Positions 14,071-22,197 of a stretch of DNA of 34,747 nucleotides are shown here, one piece after another. This DNA is from Desulfobulbus sp. (GTDB lineage Bacteria; Desulfobacterota; Desulfobulbia; Desulfobulbales; Desulfobulbaceae), in contig QZJD01000002.1 in NCBI GenBank assembly GCA_003604995.1, forward strand, positions 1-34,747. Reading direction: 5' to 3'. Made by a program: the position numbers and the translations under genes. The notes beneath the pieces were generated by a model that worked only from the letters and a program-made list of their open reading frames with translations, ran no database searches and was not told the DNA's origin. Within the stretch, counting starts at the first letter, position 1. Each line of letters starts with the position of its first letter.

Positions 14071-15945
14071 ATGAGCGAACAGACCATTACCCGTGAATTT
14101 CAGGCCAAGACCAGAAAGGTCCTCGATATCGTCATCAACTCGCTGTACACCGAACGCGACATCTTTCTTCGCGAACTGGTTTCCAACGCCGCCGACGCCC
14201 TGGAAAAATTCCGCCACCAGAGCCTGGTGCAAAAAGTAACCTTTGACGAGCATGTTCCCCTGGAGATCACCATTGACGGCGACGATAAGAAGCACATTCT
14301 GACGATCACCGATACCGGGATCGGCATGACCCTGGACGAGCTGGAAACAAACCTCGGGACCATCGCCCATTCCGGCTCGGGCCAGTTTTGGGAAAACCTC
14401 GCCGATGCCGCGAAAAAGGACGTCAATCTGATCGGCCAGTTCGGCGTGGGCTTTTATTCCGCCTTCATGGTGGCGAAAAAGGTAAGGGTCCAGTCCCGCT
14501 CCTGGGACGGCGGCGAGGGCCACGAATGGGAATCCGACGGCGGCGGCACCTACACGGTCAAGCCCTGTCCGGGTCTGCACCGGGGTACCAAAATCATCCT
14601 GGAACTCAAGGACGATGCCCAGGACTATGCGATCAAATACACCATCGAGCGGATCATCAGGCAGTATTCCTCCTTCGTCCCCTACCCGATCCTGGTCGAC
14701 GGCAAGAAGGTCAACACCGTGCAGGCGATCTGGGCCCGGTCCAAGGGGGAGATCAGCGAAGAGGAATACACGGAGTTCTATAAGTTCGTCAGCAATACCA
14801 CCGAGGAGCCGCTGATGCGGGTCCACTTCAGCGCCGACGCGCCGCTCGCCATCCAGGCTCTGCTCTACGTGCCCAGGGAGAACTTCGAGATCCTGGGCCT
14901 GGGCCGGGCCCAGCCCGGAGTCAACCTCTACTGCCAGAAGGTACTCATCGACCAGCACAGCGAGCACATCCTGCCGGAGTGGCTGCGCTTTCTCAAGGGG
15001 GTGGTGGACTCCGAAGACCTGCCCCTGAACATCTCCCGCCAGGCCCTGCAGGACAACGCCCTGGTCTTCAAGCTGCGCAAGGTTCTGACCAAGCGTTTCA
15101 TCAAGTTCCTGAAAGAACAGGCCAAGGAGGCCCCGGACACCTACCTGGCCTTCTGGAAGACCTTCGGGATTTATCTGAAGGAAGGGATCACCTCCGATTT
15201 CGATTACCGCGAGGACCTGGGCGAGCTGCTCCGCTTTCAGTCCTCCAGGTCCGAAGGAGAGGGTCTCGTTTCGCTGGCCGATTATGCCGGCCGCATGCCG
15301 GAAGGCCAGGACAAGATCTACTACATCAACGGCCCCAGCCGCGAGGCCCTGGAGCGAGGCCCCTACGTGGAGATGTTCCGGAAGAGGAACATCGAGATCC
15401 TCTACACCCTGGAGCCCATCGACGACTTTGTCCTGAACCACCTGGGCGAGTTCGACGGCAAAAAACTGGTCTCCGCCGACCGGGCCGACCTGGAACTGCC
15501 GGAGGCTGCGGACAAGGAAGACGAGACGGCCGGGCAGCAAGGCGAACGGTTGGCCGAGGCGGACGCCGAATCCCTCTGCGCCTGGATGAAAGAGGTCCTG
15601 GGCGAGCGGATCAAGGAGGTGGCCCTGTCCCGCCGGTTGGTGGACAGCCCGGCGATGATCGTCAACGCCGACAGCTACCTCACCTCCTCCATGGAGCGGG
15701 TGCTGCGGGCCACGGCCCGGGAGGACCATCTGGCGATGAGCGGCAAAAAGAACATGGAAATCAACCCGGCCAGCCCCCTGATCAAAAAACTTGCCCGGCT
15801 GCGCGAGGCGGATCAGGACTTTGCCCGGGATATCACCGAGCAGATCTACGACAACGCCATGATCCAGGCCGGCCTGCTGGTGGACTCCCAGCAGATGGTC
15901 AGTCGCAACTACCGGATCCTGGAACGGATGGCCGGGAGGGAATGA
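14071..15945 (+). CDS. htpG: Molecular chaperone HtpG (Hsp90)
   Basis: HtpG is the bacterial Hsp90, an ATP-driven homodimeric chaperone of the cytoplasm. The 624-aa length is typical. The GHKL ATPase domain shows ELVSNAADAL (Glu35 and Asn39), DTGIGM (81-86) and GQFGVGFYSAF (about 122-132); the middle domain carries NISRQALQ with its ATP-contacting Arg; the C-terminal dimerisation domain contains the family motif MEINPASPLI. The charged linker of eukaryotic Hsp90 is absent, as expected. The ATG at 14071 has AGAGG nine bases upstream; an in-frame extension to 13969 lacks family similarity. It is transcribed divergently from hemG. Confidence 0.97.
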   Translation: MSEQTITREFQAKTRKVLDIVINSLYTERDIFLRELVSNAADALEKFRHQSLVQKVTFDEHVPLEITIDGDDKKHILTITDTGIGMTLDELETNLGTIAHSGSGQFWENLADAAKKDVNLIGQFGVGFYSAFMVAKKVRVQSRSWDGGEGHEWESDGGGTYTVKPCPGLHRGTKIILELKDDAQDYAIKYTIERIIRQYSSFVPYPILVDGKKVNTVQAIWARSKGEISEEEYTEFYKFVSNTTEEPLMRVHFSADAPLAIQALLYVPRENFEILGLGRAQPGVNLYCQKVLIDQHSEHILPEWLRFLKGVVDSEDLPLNISRQALQDNALVFKLRKVLTKRFIKFLKEQAKEAPDTYLAFWKTFGIYLKEGITSDFDYREDLGELLRFQSSRSEGEGLVSLADYAGRMPEGQDKIYYINGPSREALERGPYVEMFRKRNIEILYTLEPIDDFVLNHLGEFDGKKLVSADRADLELPEAADKEDETAGQQGERLAEADAESLCAWMKEVLGERIKEVALSRRLVDSPAMIVNADSYLTSSMERVLRATAREDHLAMSGKKNMEINPASPLIKKLARLREADQDFARDITEQIYDNAMIQAGLLVDSQQMVSRNYRILERMAGRE

Positions 15946-16069
15946 AAGACGGAGGCCCCACTGGTCAATCTACTTGAAAAAAAAGGGGGTTCACGATATA
16001 GGAACTCATTCACTCCCGGAATCATTAGAACGCTGCCGGACCATTGTGCGAACCACTGGAGGAACCCCC

Positions 16070-16447
16070 ATGCGTCGTCTCATTCTCGTCGGGCTTTCGC
16101 TGCTGCTCCTGCTGGGCGGCTGCTACAGCAAGCCGGTCCGCCATCTTGCCTCGGACGCCAGCCTGATCAGGGCCGGCGAATCGACCAGGCAGGACGTGCT
16201 TCGCTATCTCGGCGAGCCCAACGGCCGCCGGACGGTTTCGCCCGGCGTCGAGGAATTCGTCTACTACGAGGAACGACGCAGCCTGCTGCAACGGACGCCC
16301 CTGGTCGGTCCCTACATAGGCGTCGAGGGCAACGAGATGCTCATGATCACCCTGACCGGCGACCTGGTCACCGATTCGGTGTTCCGCACCTTCCGCAAGG
16401 ATGAGCGCGACTGGGCCAACGATTTCACCTGGGAAGACGTAAAGTGA
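16070..16447 (+). CDS. Small lipoprotein with BamE/SmpA-OmlA-like domain
   Basis: A 125-aa protein whose N-terminus [18 protein letters not shown] is a lipoprotein signal with lipobox LGGC (Cys18). The domain that follows contains [20 protein letters not shown], the helix-turn segment typical of SmpA/OmlA (BamE-like) folds. Such proteins sit on the inner leaflet of the outer membrane; BamE itself supports the BAM complex, but many paralogues have unknown roles. GGAGG precedes the ATG. The stop overlaps the pcm start by four bases (GTGA), so translation is probably coupled. Whether this is BamE itself is doubtful. Confidence 0.85.
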   Translation: MRRLILVGLSLLLLLGGCYSKPVRHLASDASLIRAGESTRQDVLRYLGEPNGRRTVSPGVEEFVYYEERRSLLQRTPLVGPYIGVEGNEMLMITLTGDLVTDSVFRTFRKDERDWANDFTWEDVK

Positions 16448-17097
16448 CCCTGCCGCCGTCTTGGGATATCAACCAGGAGCGGATGGTTGAGGAACAACTG
16501 ATCCCCCGGGGGATAACCGACCCGGCGACCCTGCAGGCCATGCGCACCGTGCCCCGCCACCTCTTCGTGGACGACGCCATGGCCTCCTGCGCCTACGGCG
16601 ACTACCCCCTGCCCATCGGCGCGGGCCAGACCATCTCCCAGCCCTATATCGTCGCGCTGATGACCCAGAGCCTCCAGTTGCAGGGACACGAACGCGTCCT
16701 GGAGATCGGCACCGGCTCGGGCTATCAGGCTGCGATACTCTCCAGGATCTGCGAAAAGGTCTTTACCATCGAACGGATCGACTCCCTGCTGGTGCGGGCC
16801 CGCAAGACCTTTGACCGGCTCCACTACCACAACATCATCTCCCGCATCGACGACGGCACCGCCGGCTGGCCGTCCGAGGCCCCCTTTGACGGCATCCTGG
16901 TCACCGCCGGCGGCCCGAAGATCCCCGAGCCGCTCATCGAGCAACTGGCCGACCCCGGCCGCATGGTCATCCCGGTGGGCGACCAGTACCTGCAGGAGTT
17001 GCAGCTCCTGGAAAAGCGGGACGGCGCGGTAAGCGTCAGCACCATAGAATTCGTCCGATTCGTCAGCCTGATCGGTGCCCATGGCTGGGCCAACTGA
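16444..17097 (+). CDS. pcm: Protein-L-isoaspartate O-methyltransferase
   Basis: PCMT uses S-adenosylmethionine to methylate abnormal L-isoaspartyl residues in aged proteins, starting their repair. The 217-aa protein shows the family segments [38 protein letters not shown], the SAM loop [14 protein letters not shown], and [16 protein letters not shown]. Many orthologues read TAAAP or TAGAP where this one has TAGGP. The start is GTG within a GTGA overlap with the lipoprotein gene. It is followed after 91 bp by the cytochrome gene. Cytoplasmic. Confidence 0.95.
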   Translation: MTLPPSWDINQERMVEEQLIPRGITDPATLQAMRTVPRHLFVDDAMASCAYGDYPLPIGAGQTISQPYIVALMTQSLQLQGHERVLEIGTGSGYQAAILSRICEKVFTIERIDSLLVRARKTFDRLHYHNIISRIDDGTAGWPSEAPFDGILVTAGGPKIPEPLIEQLADPGRMVIPVGDQYLQELQLLEKRDGAVSVSTIEFVRFVSLIGAHGWAN

Positions 17098-17188
17098 GCC
17101 GGCCGGCGATTGTGGCCGGGCAGCGGTGAGCAGACGCCATCCCTGCGCCCTGATCAACGGAACACTGCGGCAGCACAAGAAAGAACTC

Positions 17189-17554
17189 ATGTCCTGGAAA
17201 TCTCTCGCCCTTGTCCTTACCCTGCTTGCGATCGTCGCGGCCTCCCCGGCCCGGGCGGCCTCCTGCCTGGCGGGCGGCTGCCACCAGGATATCGCCGGCC
17301 GCAAATACCTGCACGGCCCCATCGCCGCCGAACAGATGAGCGGCAACGGCTGCGCCGTCTGCCACGTCCCAGCCGGCAAGCCCTGCGCCCCGGGCAAGGC
17401 CGGGATATTCCGCCCCCTGGAAGACCCGGTCCGGATGTGCCAGCGCTGTCACTCCCGGGGAACCGGCACCCAGCACACCAGCAAGAAAATCAATTGCCTC
17501 AAGTGCCACGCCCCGCACGGCTCAGACACAAGCCCCGACCTCCAGCGCCCGTAG
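17189..17554 (+). CDS. Periplasmic multihaem c-type cytochrome, four haem sites
   Basis: A 121-aa exported protein with a signal peptide at 1-23 (SPARA end). Haem-binding motifs are CLAGGCH (26-32, a CX4CH type), CAVCH (55-59), CQRCH (84-88) and CLKCH (103-107). The last pair is arranged like the 'doubled CXXCH' domain. Additional His residues (His42, His96, His110) could be distal ligands. A role in periplasmic electron transfer is inferred. The stop codon TAG lies inside a REP palindrome (17550-17576), so the C-terminal end may have been cut or altered by the repeat. No clear promoter is seen in the 91 bp after pcm. The family fits anaerobic respirers such as sulfate reducers. Confidence 0.9.
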   Translation: MSWKSLALVLTLLAIVAASPARAASCLAGGCHQDIAGRKYLHGPIAAEQMSGNGCAVCHVPAGKPCAPGKAGIFRPLEDPVRMCQRCHSRGTGTQHTSKKINCLKCHAPHGSDTSPDLQRP

Positions 17555-17576
17555 GGGCGGATCCCCGTGTCCGCCC
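17550..17576 (+). repeat. REP palindrome A (27 bp), overlapping the cytochrome stop
   Basis: The unit starts CGTAGGGGCGGATCCCC and ends GTGTCCGCCC, with stem GGGCGGA/TCCGCCC. It is followed by GGATGTTCATAAC. Its second to fourth bases after C are the cytochrome stop codon TAG. It is the first of five 27-bp units around the second RAYT. Confidence 0.9.
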
Positions 17577-17622
17577 GGATGTTCATAACCCCGGTGCCAA
17601 CCGGATACCCAAAGGAGGAAGG

Positions 17623-18306
17623 ATGGACGACAATCAAAAATATGACCCTGCTCTTCCCCGCCGCCGCTCCCTCCGATTGCCGCAATACAACTATTCCACC
17701 CCTGGGGCCTATTTCCTCACCATCTGCACCCGGCACCAAAAATGCCTGTTCGGCAATCTGATCAATGGGACAATGGCTCTCAATGACGCGGGCAGGATGG
17801 TGCAAATCATCTGGGAACAAATACCAAAGCACTACCGAGGCATCGAAACCGACGCATTTGTCGTAATGCCTAACCATATCCACGGGATCATTGTCATCAC
17901 CGCCCCTCTCCCCGTTTGTTCCGCCACCGCCCCCCGCACCTGCCCGGTTACCCCAAACGCCCGTGGTGCCACCGTAGGGGCAGCCCCCCGTGTCTGCCCG
18001 GATGTTCCGGACACGGGGATCCCCGAAGACGGGCGGACACAGGGGTCCGCCCCTACGCATACACCTCGACCTGACCGGGTTGTATCGGTGCCGGAGGTGG
18101 TGCAACGGTTTAAATCCATGACCACCAAACGCTATGCCGACGGCGTCAGATATTCCGCCTGGCCGCCGTTTCCCGGCAGGCTCTGGCAACGCAATTATTA
18201 CGAACACATCGTGCGCGGAGAAGAGGATCTCCACCGTATCCGCGAATACATCGCCAATAATCCGGCCAAATGGCCTTCGGACGGGCTCAACCCCATCACC
18301 CCCTGA
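17623..18306 (+). CDS. REP-associated tyrosine transposase with in-frame REP insertion
   Basis: A 227-aa Y1-type transposase. The HxH motif is VVMPNHIHGIIVI (His85, His87) and the catalytic Tyr region is LWQRNYYEHIVR (Tyr192/193), followed by YIANNPAKW. AGGAGG lies just before the ATG. Between about residues 95 and 150 there is a Pro/Thr/Ala-rich insert coded by repeat DNA: REP unit B (17973-17999) and inverted unit C (18031-18057), read through without stop or frameshift, plus half of a 41-bp direct repeat. It seems that the transposase gene has been invaded by its own REP class and stayed open. The insert lies in the loop between the metal motif and the helix with the Tyr, so the fold could tolerate it. 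Activity is uncertain. Confidence 0.85.
   Translation: MDDNQKYDPALPRRRSLRLPQYNYSTPGAYFLTICTRHQKCLFGNLINGTMALNDAGRMVQIIWEQIPKHYRGIETDAFVVMPNHIHGIIVITAPLPVCSATAPRTCPVTPNARGATVGAAPRVCPDVPDTGIPEDGRTQGSAPTHTPRPDRVVSVPEVVQRFKSMTTKRYADGVRYSAWPPFPGRLWQRNYYEHIVRGEEDLHRIREYIANNPAKWPSDGLNPITP
17926..17966 (+). repeat. 41-bp direct repeat, copy 1 (inside RAYT)
   Basis: The sequence starts ACCGCCCCCCGCACC and ends CCCGTGGT. It matches 18326-18366, exactly 400 bp downstream, with four mismatches. This copy is in the coding sequence of the transposase and the other is just after its stop codon. Confidence 0.9.
17973..17999 (+). repeat. REP palindrome B, inside the RAYT coding sequence
   Basis: Begins CGTAGGGGCAGCCCCCC and ends GTCTGCCC, followed by GGATGTTCC. 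It forms an inverted pair with unit C 31 bp downstream. It is read in frame by the transposase gene (around VGAAPRVCP). Confidence 0.9.
18031..18057 (-). repeat. REP palindrome C (inverted), inside the RAYT coding sequence
   Basis: On the minus strand it begins CGTAGGGGCGGACCCC. It contains a perfect eight-pair stem GGGCGGAC/GTCCGCCC. Together with unit B it could fold into a larger hairpin within the mRNA. Confidence 0.9.
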
Positions 18307-18325
18307 CCCGCAACCGGAAACCAAT

Positions 18326-18366
18326 ACCGCCCCCCGCACCGGCCCGGCCACCCCAAACACCCGTGG
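18326..18366 (+). repeat. 41-bp direct repeat, copy 2
   Basis: Downstream partner of 17926-17966, with four mismatches, offset by exactly 400 bp. It starts 20 bases after the transposase stop codon. Confidence 0.9.
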
Positions 18367-18420
18367 TCCCGCATGGCCAAACCCCCATCCCTGCCCGGAT
18401 GTTCATAACACCCGCAATCC

Positions 18421-18447
18421 CGTAGGGGCAGACCCCCGTGTCTGCCC
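18421..18447 (+). repeat. REP palindrome D
   Basis: Begins CGTAGGGGCAGACCCCC and ends GTGTCTGCCC, with stem GGGCAGAC/GTCTGCCC. It pairs with inverted unit E. Confidence 0.9.
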
Positions 18448-18475
18448 TTCTTCGGATTCGGTGCCCGGAACATCC

Positions 18476-18502
18476 GGGCGGACAAGGGGATCCGCCCCTA
18501 CG
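18476..18502 (-). repeat. REP palindrome E (inverted)
   Basis: On the minus strand it begins CGTAGGGGCGGATCCCC, like unit A. It is flanked by GGAACATCC, the inverse of the GGATGTTCC that follows unit B. D and E form a REP doublet that could act as a bidirectional mRNA-end hairpin for the flanking genes. Confidence 0.9.
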
Positions 18503-18524
18503 GGTTATCGTCCCAAATTGGTGG

Positions 18525-19844
18525 TCACGGATTCTGCCGGCCCAGGGTTTCCGCCATCCGCCTCACTCTGACCATGGTTTCCGCCGGATCCATGGTCAGG
18601 AGGCAGCCGTCCCGTACCACCGGCCGCCCTCCCACGAGCACCGTCCGCACGTCGCTGCCCCGGGCGCTGTACACCAGGAGATCCGGTCCATGAAACGGCT
18701 GCAGGTGCGGCCTCTGCCGGTCGACCACGATCAGGTCGGCCAGGGCGCCTTCCCGCAGCACACCGCACTGGCCGGCAAGCCCCAGCACCCCCGCCCCCAT
18801 GCCGGTGGCCATCGCCAGCACCTCTCCGGCCCGGACCGCCACCGGATCAAGGTCGCGCACCTTCTGCACTTTGGCGCAGACATCCATCTCCCGGAACAGG
18901 TCCAGGCCGTTATTGCTGGCCGGACCGTCCGTGCCCAGAGCCACCTGCAAGCCACCCGCGAGCATCCCGCGCAGCGGCGCGGTGCCCGAGGCCAGCTTCA
19001 GGTGCGATTGCGGGCAGATGACAATGCCGGCGCCCCGCCGGGCAAGGATCGCCAGGTCTTCCTCATCCACCCAGACGCAATGGATGCAGACCGTCCGCTC
19101 ATCCAGAATGCCCAGGGCATCCAGGTGCTTCACCGGCGACGCACCCAGGGCGTCTTTGATCAACGCCTTTTCCTCCCTGGTTTCGGCCACGTGGATGAAC
19201 AGGGGAATCTCCCGCCCCCGGGCCAAATCCTTGGCTGCCCGCAGGGTGCGGGCCGAACAGGTATAGGGCGAATGGGCGAAGACCGCCGGGCTGACAAGGG
19301 GATCGCGATCCAGCCAGTCGTCGAGAAAGCGGGCCGCCGCCTTGATGTTGTCTGCGGGATCGGGGACGCCGGGCGCCGGAAAATCGATGACCCCCTGAGC
19401 GGCCACCGCCCGCAGCCCGCAATCGGCAAAGGCGCGGGCCGCCGCTTCCATGCAGAAATAGCCATCCGCAACGCAGGTGGTCCCGGAGAGCAGCATCTCG
19501 GCGGCGGCGAGCCGGCTGCACCAGTAGACCATCTCCGGGTTGACCAGGCGGACCTCGGCCGGGAATATGTGGTCGTGCAGCCAGGTCAGCAGGGGCAGGT
19601 CGTCGGCCAGGCCGCGAAACAGGGTCATGGCCGCGTGGCAGTGGCCGTTGATCAGGCCGGGCAGAATTACCCCGCCCCGGGCGTCGATCACCTCACGCCC
19701 TTGCGGCGCGGCCAGTTCCGCCATCGGACCAAGAGCCGCTATCCGGCCGTTCCGGACCGCGACATAGCCGGGTTCGATAACCTTCGAAATACCGGGCTCG
19801 GGAAGGACCAGGCCATTAATCAGCAGAATATCAGGGGTCAGCAT
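18525..19844 (-). CDS. mtaD: Amidohydrolase, MTA/SAH deaminase-like (MtaD family)
   Basis: The family deaminates 5'-methylthioadenosine and S-adenosylhomocysteine to the inosine forms, as part of methionine and SAM salvage. The 439-aa protein has the metal motif NGHCHAAMTLFRGLADDLPL (His68, His70), HVAETREE (His218, Glu221), HCVWVD (His255), CPQSHLKLASG (usual CPQSNLKLASG) and GTDGPASNN (Asp306). The ATG at 19844 (MLTPDILLING) gives the usual family N-terminus, although no good Shine-Dalgarno sequence precedes it; a longer start at 19898 is also without one. Transcribed alone on the minus strand, divergent from ychF. A related aminohydrolase with another aromatic substrate cannot be excluded. 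Confidence 0.85.
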   Translation of the reverse strand: MLTPDILLINGLVLPEPGISKVIEPGYVAVRNGRIAALGPMAELAAPQGREVIDARGGVILPGLINGHCHAAMTLFRGLADDLPLLTWLHDHIFPAEVRLVNPEMVYWCSRLAAAEMLLSGTTCVADGYFCMEAAARAFADCGLRAVAAQGVIDFPAPGVPDPADNIKAAARFLDDWLDRDPLVSPAVFAHSPYTCSARTLRAAKDLARGREIPLFIHVAETREEKALIKDALGASPVKHLDALGILDERTVCIHCVWVDEEDLAILARRGAGIVICPQSHLKLASGTAPLRGMLAGGLQVALGTDGPASNNGLDLFREMDVCAKVQKVRDLDPVAVRAGEVLAMATGMGAGVLGLAGQCGVLREGALADLIVVDRQRPHLQPFHGPDLLVYSARGSDVRTVLVGGRPVVRDGCLLTMDPAETMVRVRRMAETLGRQNP

Positions 19845-20024
19845 GGGATCACGAGAAGTGCTTGCATAATCATTATTTTTTGGTATATCACAGGTCACAT
19901 GTTCACGGCGGCACTATACCCGAGCCCGGACACGGGCACAACTCTTCAGCAGACCGCCTTCCACTACTTTCAGACAGGAGCATCACGGCCCGGTCGGCCA
20001 GAGACCGGACCCGGATAAGATATT

Positions 20025-21122
20025 ATGGGATTTCGTTGCGGCATCGTCGGCCTGCCCAATGTGGGCAAGTCCACCATCTTTAATGCATTGACCGCCGCGG
20101 CCATTGCCGCGGAAAACTACCCCTTCTGCACCATCGAACCCAACGTCGGCATCGTGCCGGTGCCGGACGAACGCCTGGATAAACTGGCCGAACTGGTCCA
20201 CACCCGGAACAAGGTGGCCACCCAGATGGAGTTCGTGGACATCGCCGGCCTGGTCAAGGGGGCGAGCAAGGGCGAGGGGCTGGGCAACCAGTTCCTCGGC
20301 CACATCCGACAGGTGGACGCCATCGTCCATGTGGTCCGCTGCTTTGCCGATGACAACGTCGTGCACGTGGACGGCTCGGTGGACCCCCTGCGCGACCGTG
20401 AGGTGATCAACACCGAGCTGATCATCGCCGACCTGGACACCGTGGACCGGCGGCTGGCCAAGACCCGCAACCAGGCCAAGTCCGGCGACAAGAAGCTCCT
20501 CGCCCAGGCGGCCTTCCTGGAGCAGCTGCACGGAGTCCTGGACAACGGCCGGCCGGCGCGCGCCGTCGAGGCGGCGGACCCGGCGCAGCAGGAGGTGCTG
20601 CGCGAGCTCTGCCTGCTCACCGACAAGCCGGTGCTCTACGTGGCCAATGTCCATGAAAACGACCTGGCCACCGGCAACCCGCTGGTGGCCAAGCTTACCG
20701 CGGCGGCCGAGGAGGAAGGGGCAAAGGTGGTGATGATCGCCGGCTCCATCGAGCAGGAACTGAGCCTGCTCAGTCGCGAGGAGCAAAAGGAGTTTCTCGC
20801 CGACCTGGGTCTTGCCGAGCCGGGCCTGAACCGGCTGATCCACGCCGGCTATGCCCTGCTCGACCTGATCACCTTCTTCACCGTGGGCGAGAAGGAGACC
20901 AAGGCCTGGACCATCAAGCGCGGCACCCGGGCGCCGGGCGCGGCGGGCAAGATCCACTCCGATTTCGAGCGCGGTTTCATCCGGGCGGAAGTAATCGCCT
21001 ACCAGGACTACCTCGCCTGCGGCAGTGAGGCCAAGGCCAAGGAAAAAGGACTGATGCGCTCCGAAGGCAAGGAATACGTGGTCCAGGACGGAGATTGTAT
21101 ACTCTTCAGATTCAATGTGTGA
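20025..21122 (+). CDS. ychF: Ribosome-associated ATPase YchF (Obg-related)
   Basis: YchF is a universally conserved P-loop protein that binds ribosomes and prefers ATP to GTP; it has been linked to stress responses and leaderless mRNA translation. The 365-aa protein has G1 GLPNVGKST (9-17), G3 DIAGLVKGASKGEGLGN, a non-standard G4 region YVANVHEND, which accounts for the loss of GTP preference, and a C-terminal TGS domain (from about residue 280, FFTVGEKETKAWTIKRGT). GGATAAGA precedes the ATG. It opens the long plus-strand cluster and is separated by six bases from the HD-domain gene. Confidence 0.97.
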   Translation: MGFRCGIVGLPNVGKSTIFNALTAAAIAAENYPFCTIEPNVGIVPVPDERLDKLAELVHTRNKVATQMEFVDIAGLVKGASKGEGLGNQFLGHIRQVDAIVHVVRCFADDNVVHVDGSVDPLRDREVINTELIIADLDTVDRRLAKTRNQAKSGDKKLLAQAAFLEQLHGVLDNGRPARAVEAADPAQQEVLRELCLLTDKPVLYVANVHENDLATGNPLVAKLTAAAEEEGAKVVMIAGSIEQELSLLSREEQKEFLADLGLAEPGLNRLIHAGYALLDLITFFTVGEKETKAWTIKRGTRAPGAAGKIHSDFERGFIRAEVIAYQDYLACGSEAKAKEKGLMRSEGKEYVVQDGDCILFRFNV

Positions 21123-21128
21123 TAGCCA

Positions 21129-22190
21129 ATGAAAACAGAGTATCGCAAAACCCTCTATATCACTGACCTCAAAGAGGGCCAGCAGCTCTCCGACCTGTTC
21201 CTGGTCAGCAAAAAAAACCTGGCCGAAACCAAGAGCGGCAACCCCTACCTCGCCCTGACCCTCATGGACAAGAGCGGCGAGATCGAGGCCCGGGCCTGGG
21301 AAAACGCCGCCCGCCTGGACGCCCTGGCCGAGGTCGGCCGGATCGTGGCGGTGGAGGGACAGGTCAAGGCCTTCCGCGACCAGCGGCAACTGAACATCAC
21401 CGGCATGCAGCCCGTGGCCGAAGGAGCTGTCGATCTGGCGCACTTCATGCCGGCAAGCAAACGCCCGGTTTCCGAAATGCAGGCTGAACTGGCCCAATGC
21501 ATCGCCTCGGTCACCGATCCCGGCCTGCGCAAACTGCTCGCCGGCCTCTTTCGCGGCAAGCTCCTGGAGGAGTTCAGCCGCGCCCCGGCGGCGAAGATGA
21601 TGCACCACGCCTGCCTGGGCGGGCTTCTGGAACACACCCTGAGCGTCGCCGGCCTCGCCCTGAAGATCTGCGAACACTACGAGCAGCTCGACCGGGACCT
21701 GCTCCTGGCCGGCGCCCTGCTCCATGACCTGGGCAAGGTCCGGGAGTTCAGCTACAGCTCGCTGCCCTTCGACTACACCGATCAGGGCCGGCTCATCGGC
21801 CACCTGGTCCTGGGCGCGGAGATGGTCCGGAGCCAGGCCGAGCACGTGCCGGCGCTCGCCCCGCAGAAACTGGAGCAGCTCCTGCATCTGATCCTCAGCC
21901 ACCATGGCCGCTTTGAATTCGGCGCACCCTGCCTGCCCATGACCAGCGAGGCCATCCTCCTCCACCATCTGGACGACATGGACGCCAAGATGGAACTCAT
22001 CAACCGGCTCAGCGAGCAGGTAGAAGGGGACGGCTACCAGTGGAGCGACTACCAGCGGTCCCTGGAGCGGTTTCTCTTCCTGAAGGGCCGGGATGCGGCC
22101 CCCCGCCGGCACGCTCTCCAAACTGAGGAGCCCGGGGAGCCTGAGCAAAAAAAAGCTGACAAGCCGGGCCGGCAGCCGACCTTGTTTTAG
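21129..22190 (+). CDS. OB-fold/HD-domain protein, YhaM-like 3'-5' exoribonuclease candidate
   Basis: A 353-aa protein with an N-terminal OB-fold nucleic-acid-binding domain (about 10-100; SGNPYLALTLMDKSGEIEARAW) and a central HD phosphohydrolase domain (about 155-300). Visible metal residues are His169 (GGLLEHT), His199-Asp200 (LLHDLGK) and the following HLVLGAEM and LSHHGRFEFG segments. This order matches YhaM-type 3'-5' exoribonucleases of Firmicutes and their homologues in other phyla. The C-terminus (after about residue 320) is a charged, probably disordered tail ending in GRQPTLF. It lies six bases after ychF and is probably co-transcribed. RNase activity is inferred from the family. Confidence 0.85.
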   Translation: MKTEYRKTLYITDLKEGQQLSDLFLVSKKNLAETKSGNPYLALTLMDKSGEIEARAWENAARLDALAEVGRIVAVEGQVKAFRDQRQLNITGMQPVAEGAVDLAHFMPASKRPVSEMQAELAQCIASVTDPGLRKLLAGLFRGKLLEEFSRAPAAKMMHHACLGGLLEHTLSVAGLALKICEHYEQLDRDLLLAGALLHDLGKVREFSYSSLPFDYTDQGRLIGHLVLGAEMVRSQAEHVPALAPQKLEQLLHLILSHHGRFEFGAPCLPMTSEAILLHHLDDMDAKMELINRLSEQVEGDGYQWSDYQRSLERFLFLKGRDAAPRRHALQTEEPGEPEQKKADKPGRQPTLF

Positions 22191-22197
22191 CTGACTG

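Larger units (their letters stand above)
18307..18524. other. REP cluster downstream of the second RAYT
   Basis: No gene is present. The stretch contains the second copy of the 41-bp direct repeat (18326-18366), a partial REP tail TGCCCGGATGTTCATAAC near 18392-18409 identical to the tail of unit A, and the inverted pair of units D and E. It separates the convergent RAYT and deaminase genes. Confidence 0.8.

Noticed and set aside
18438-20018. A 526-codon plus-strand frame antisense to the deaminase gene
   Set aside because: It starts in REP sequence, is Gln/His/Gly/Arg-rich as expected for antisense of GC-rich DNA, and runs against a clear enzyme gene.
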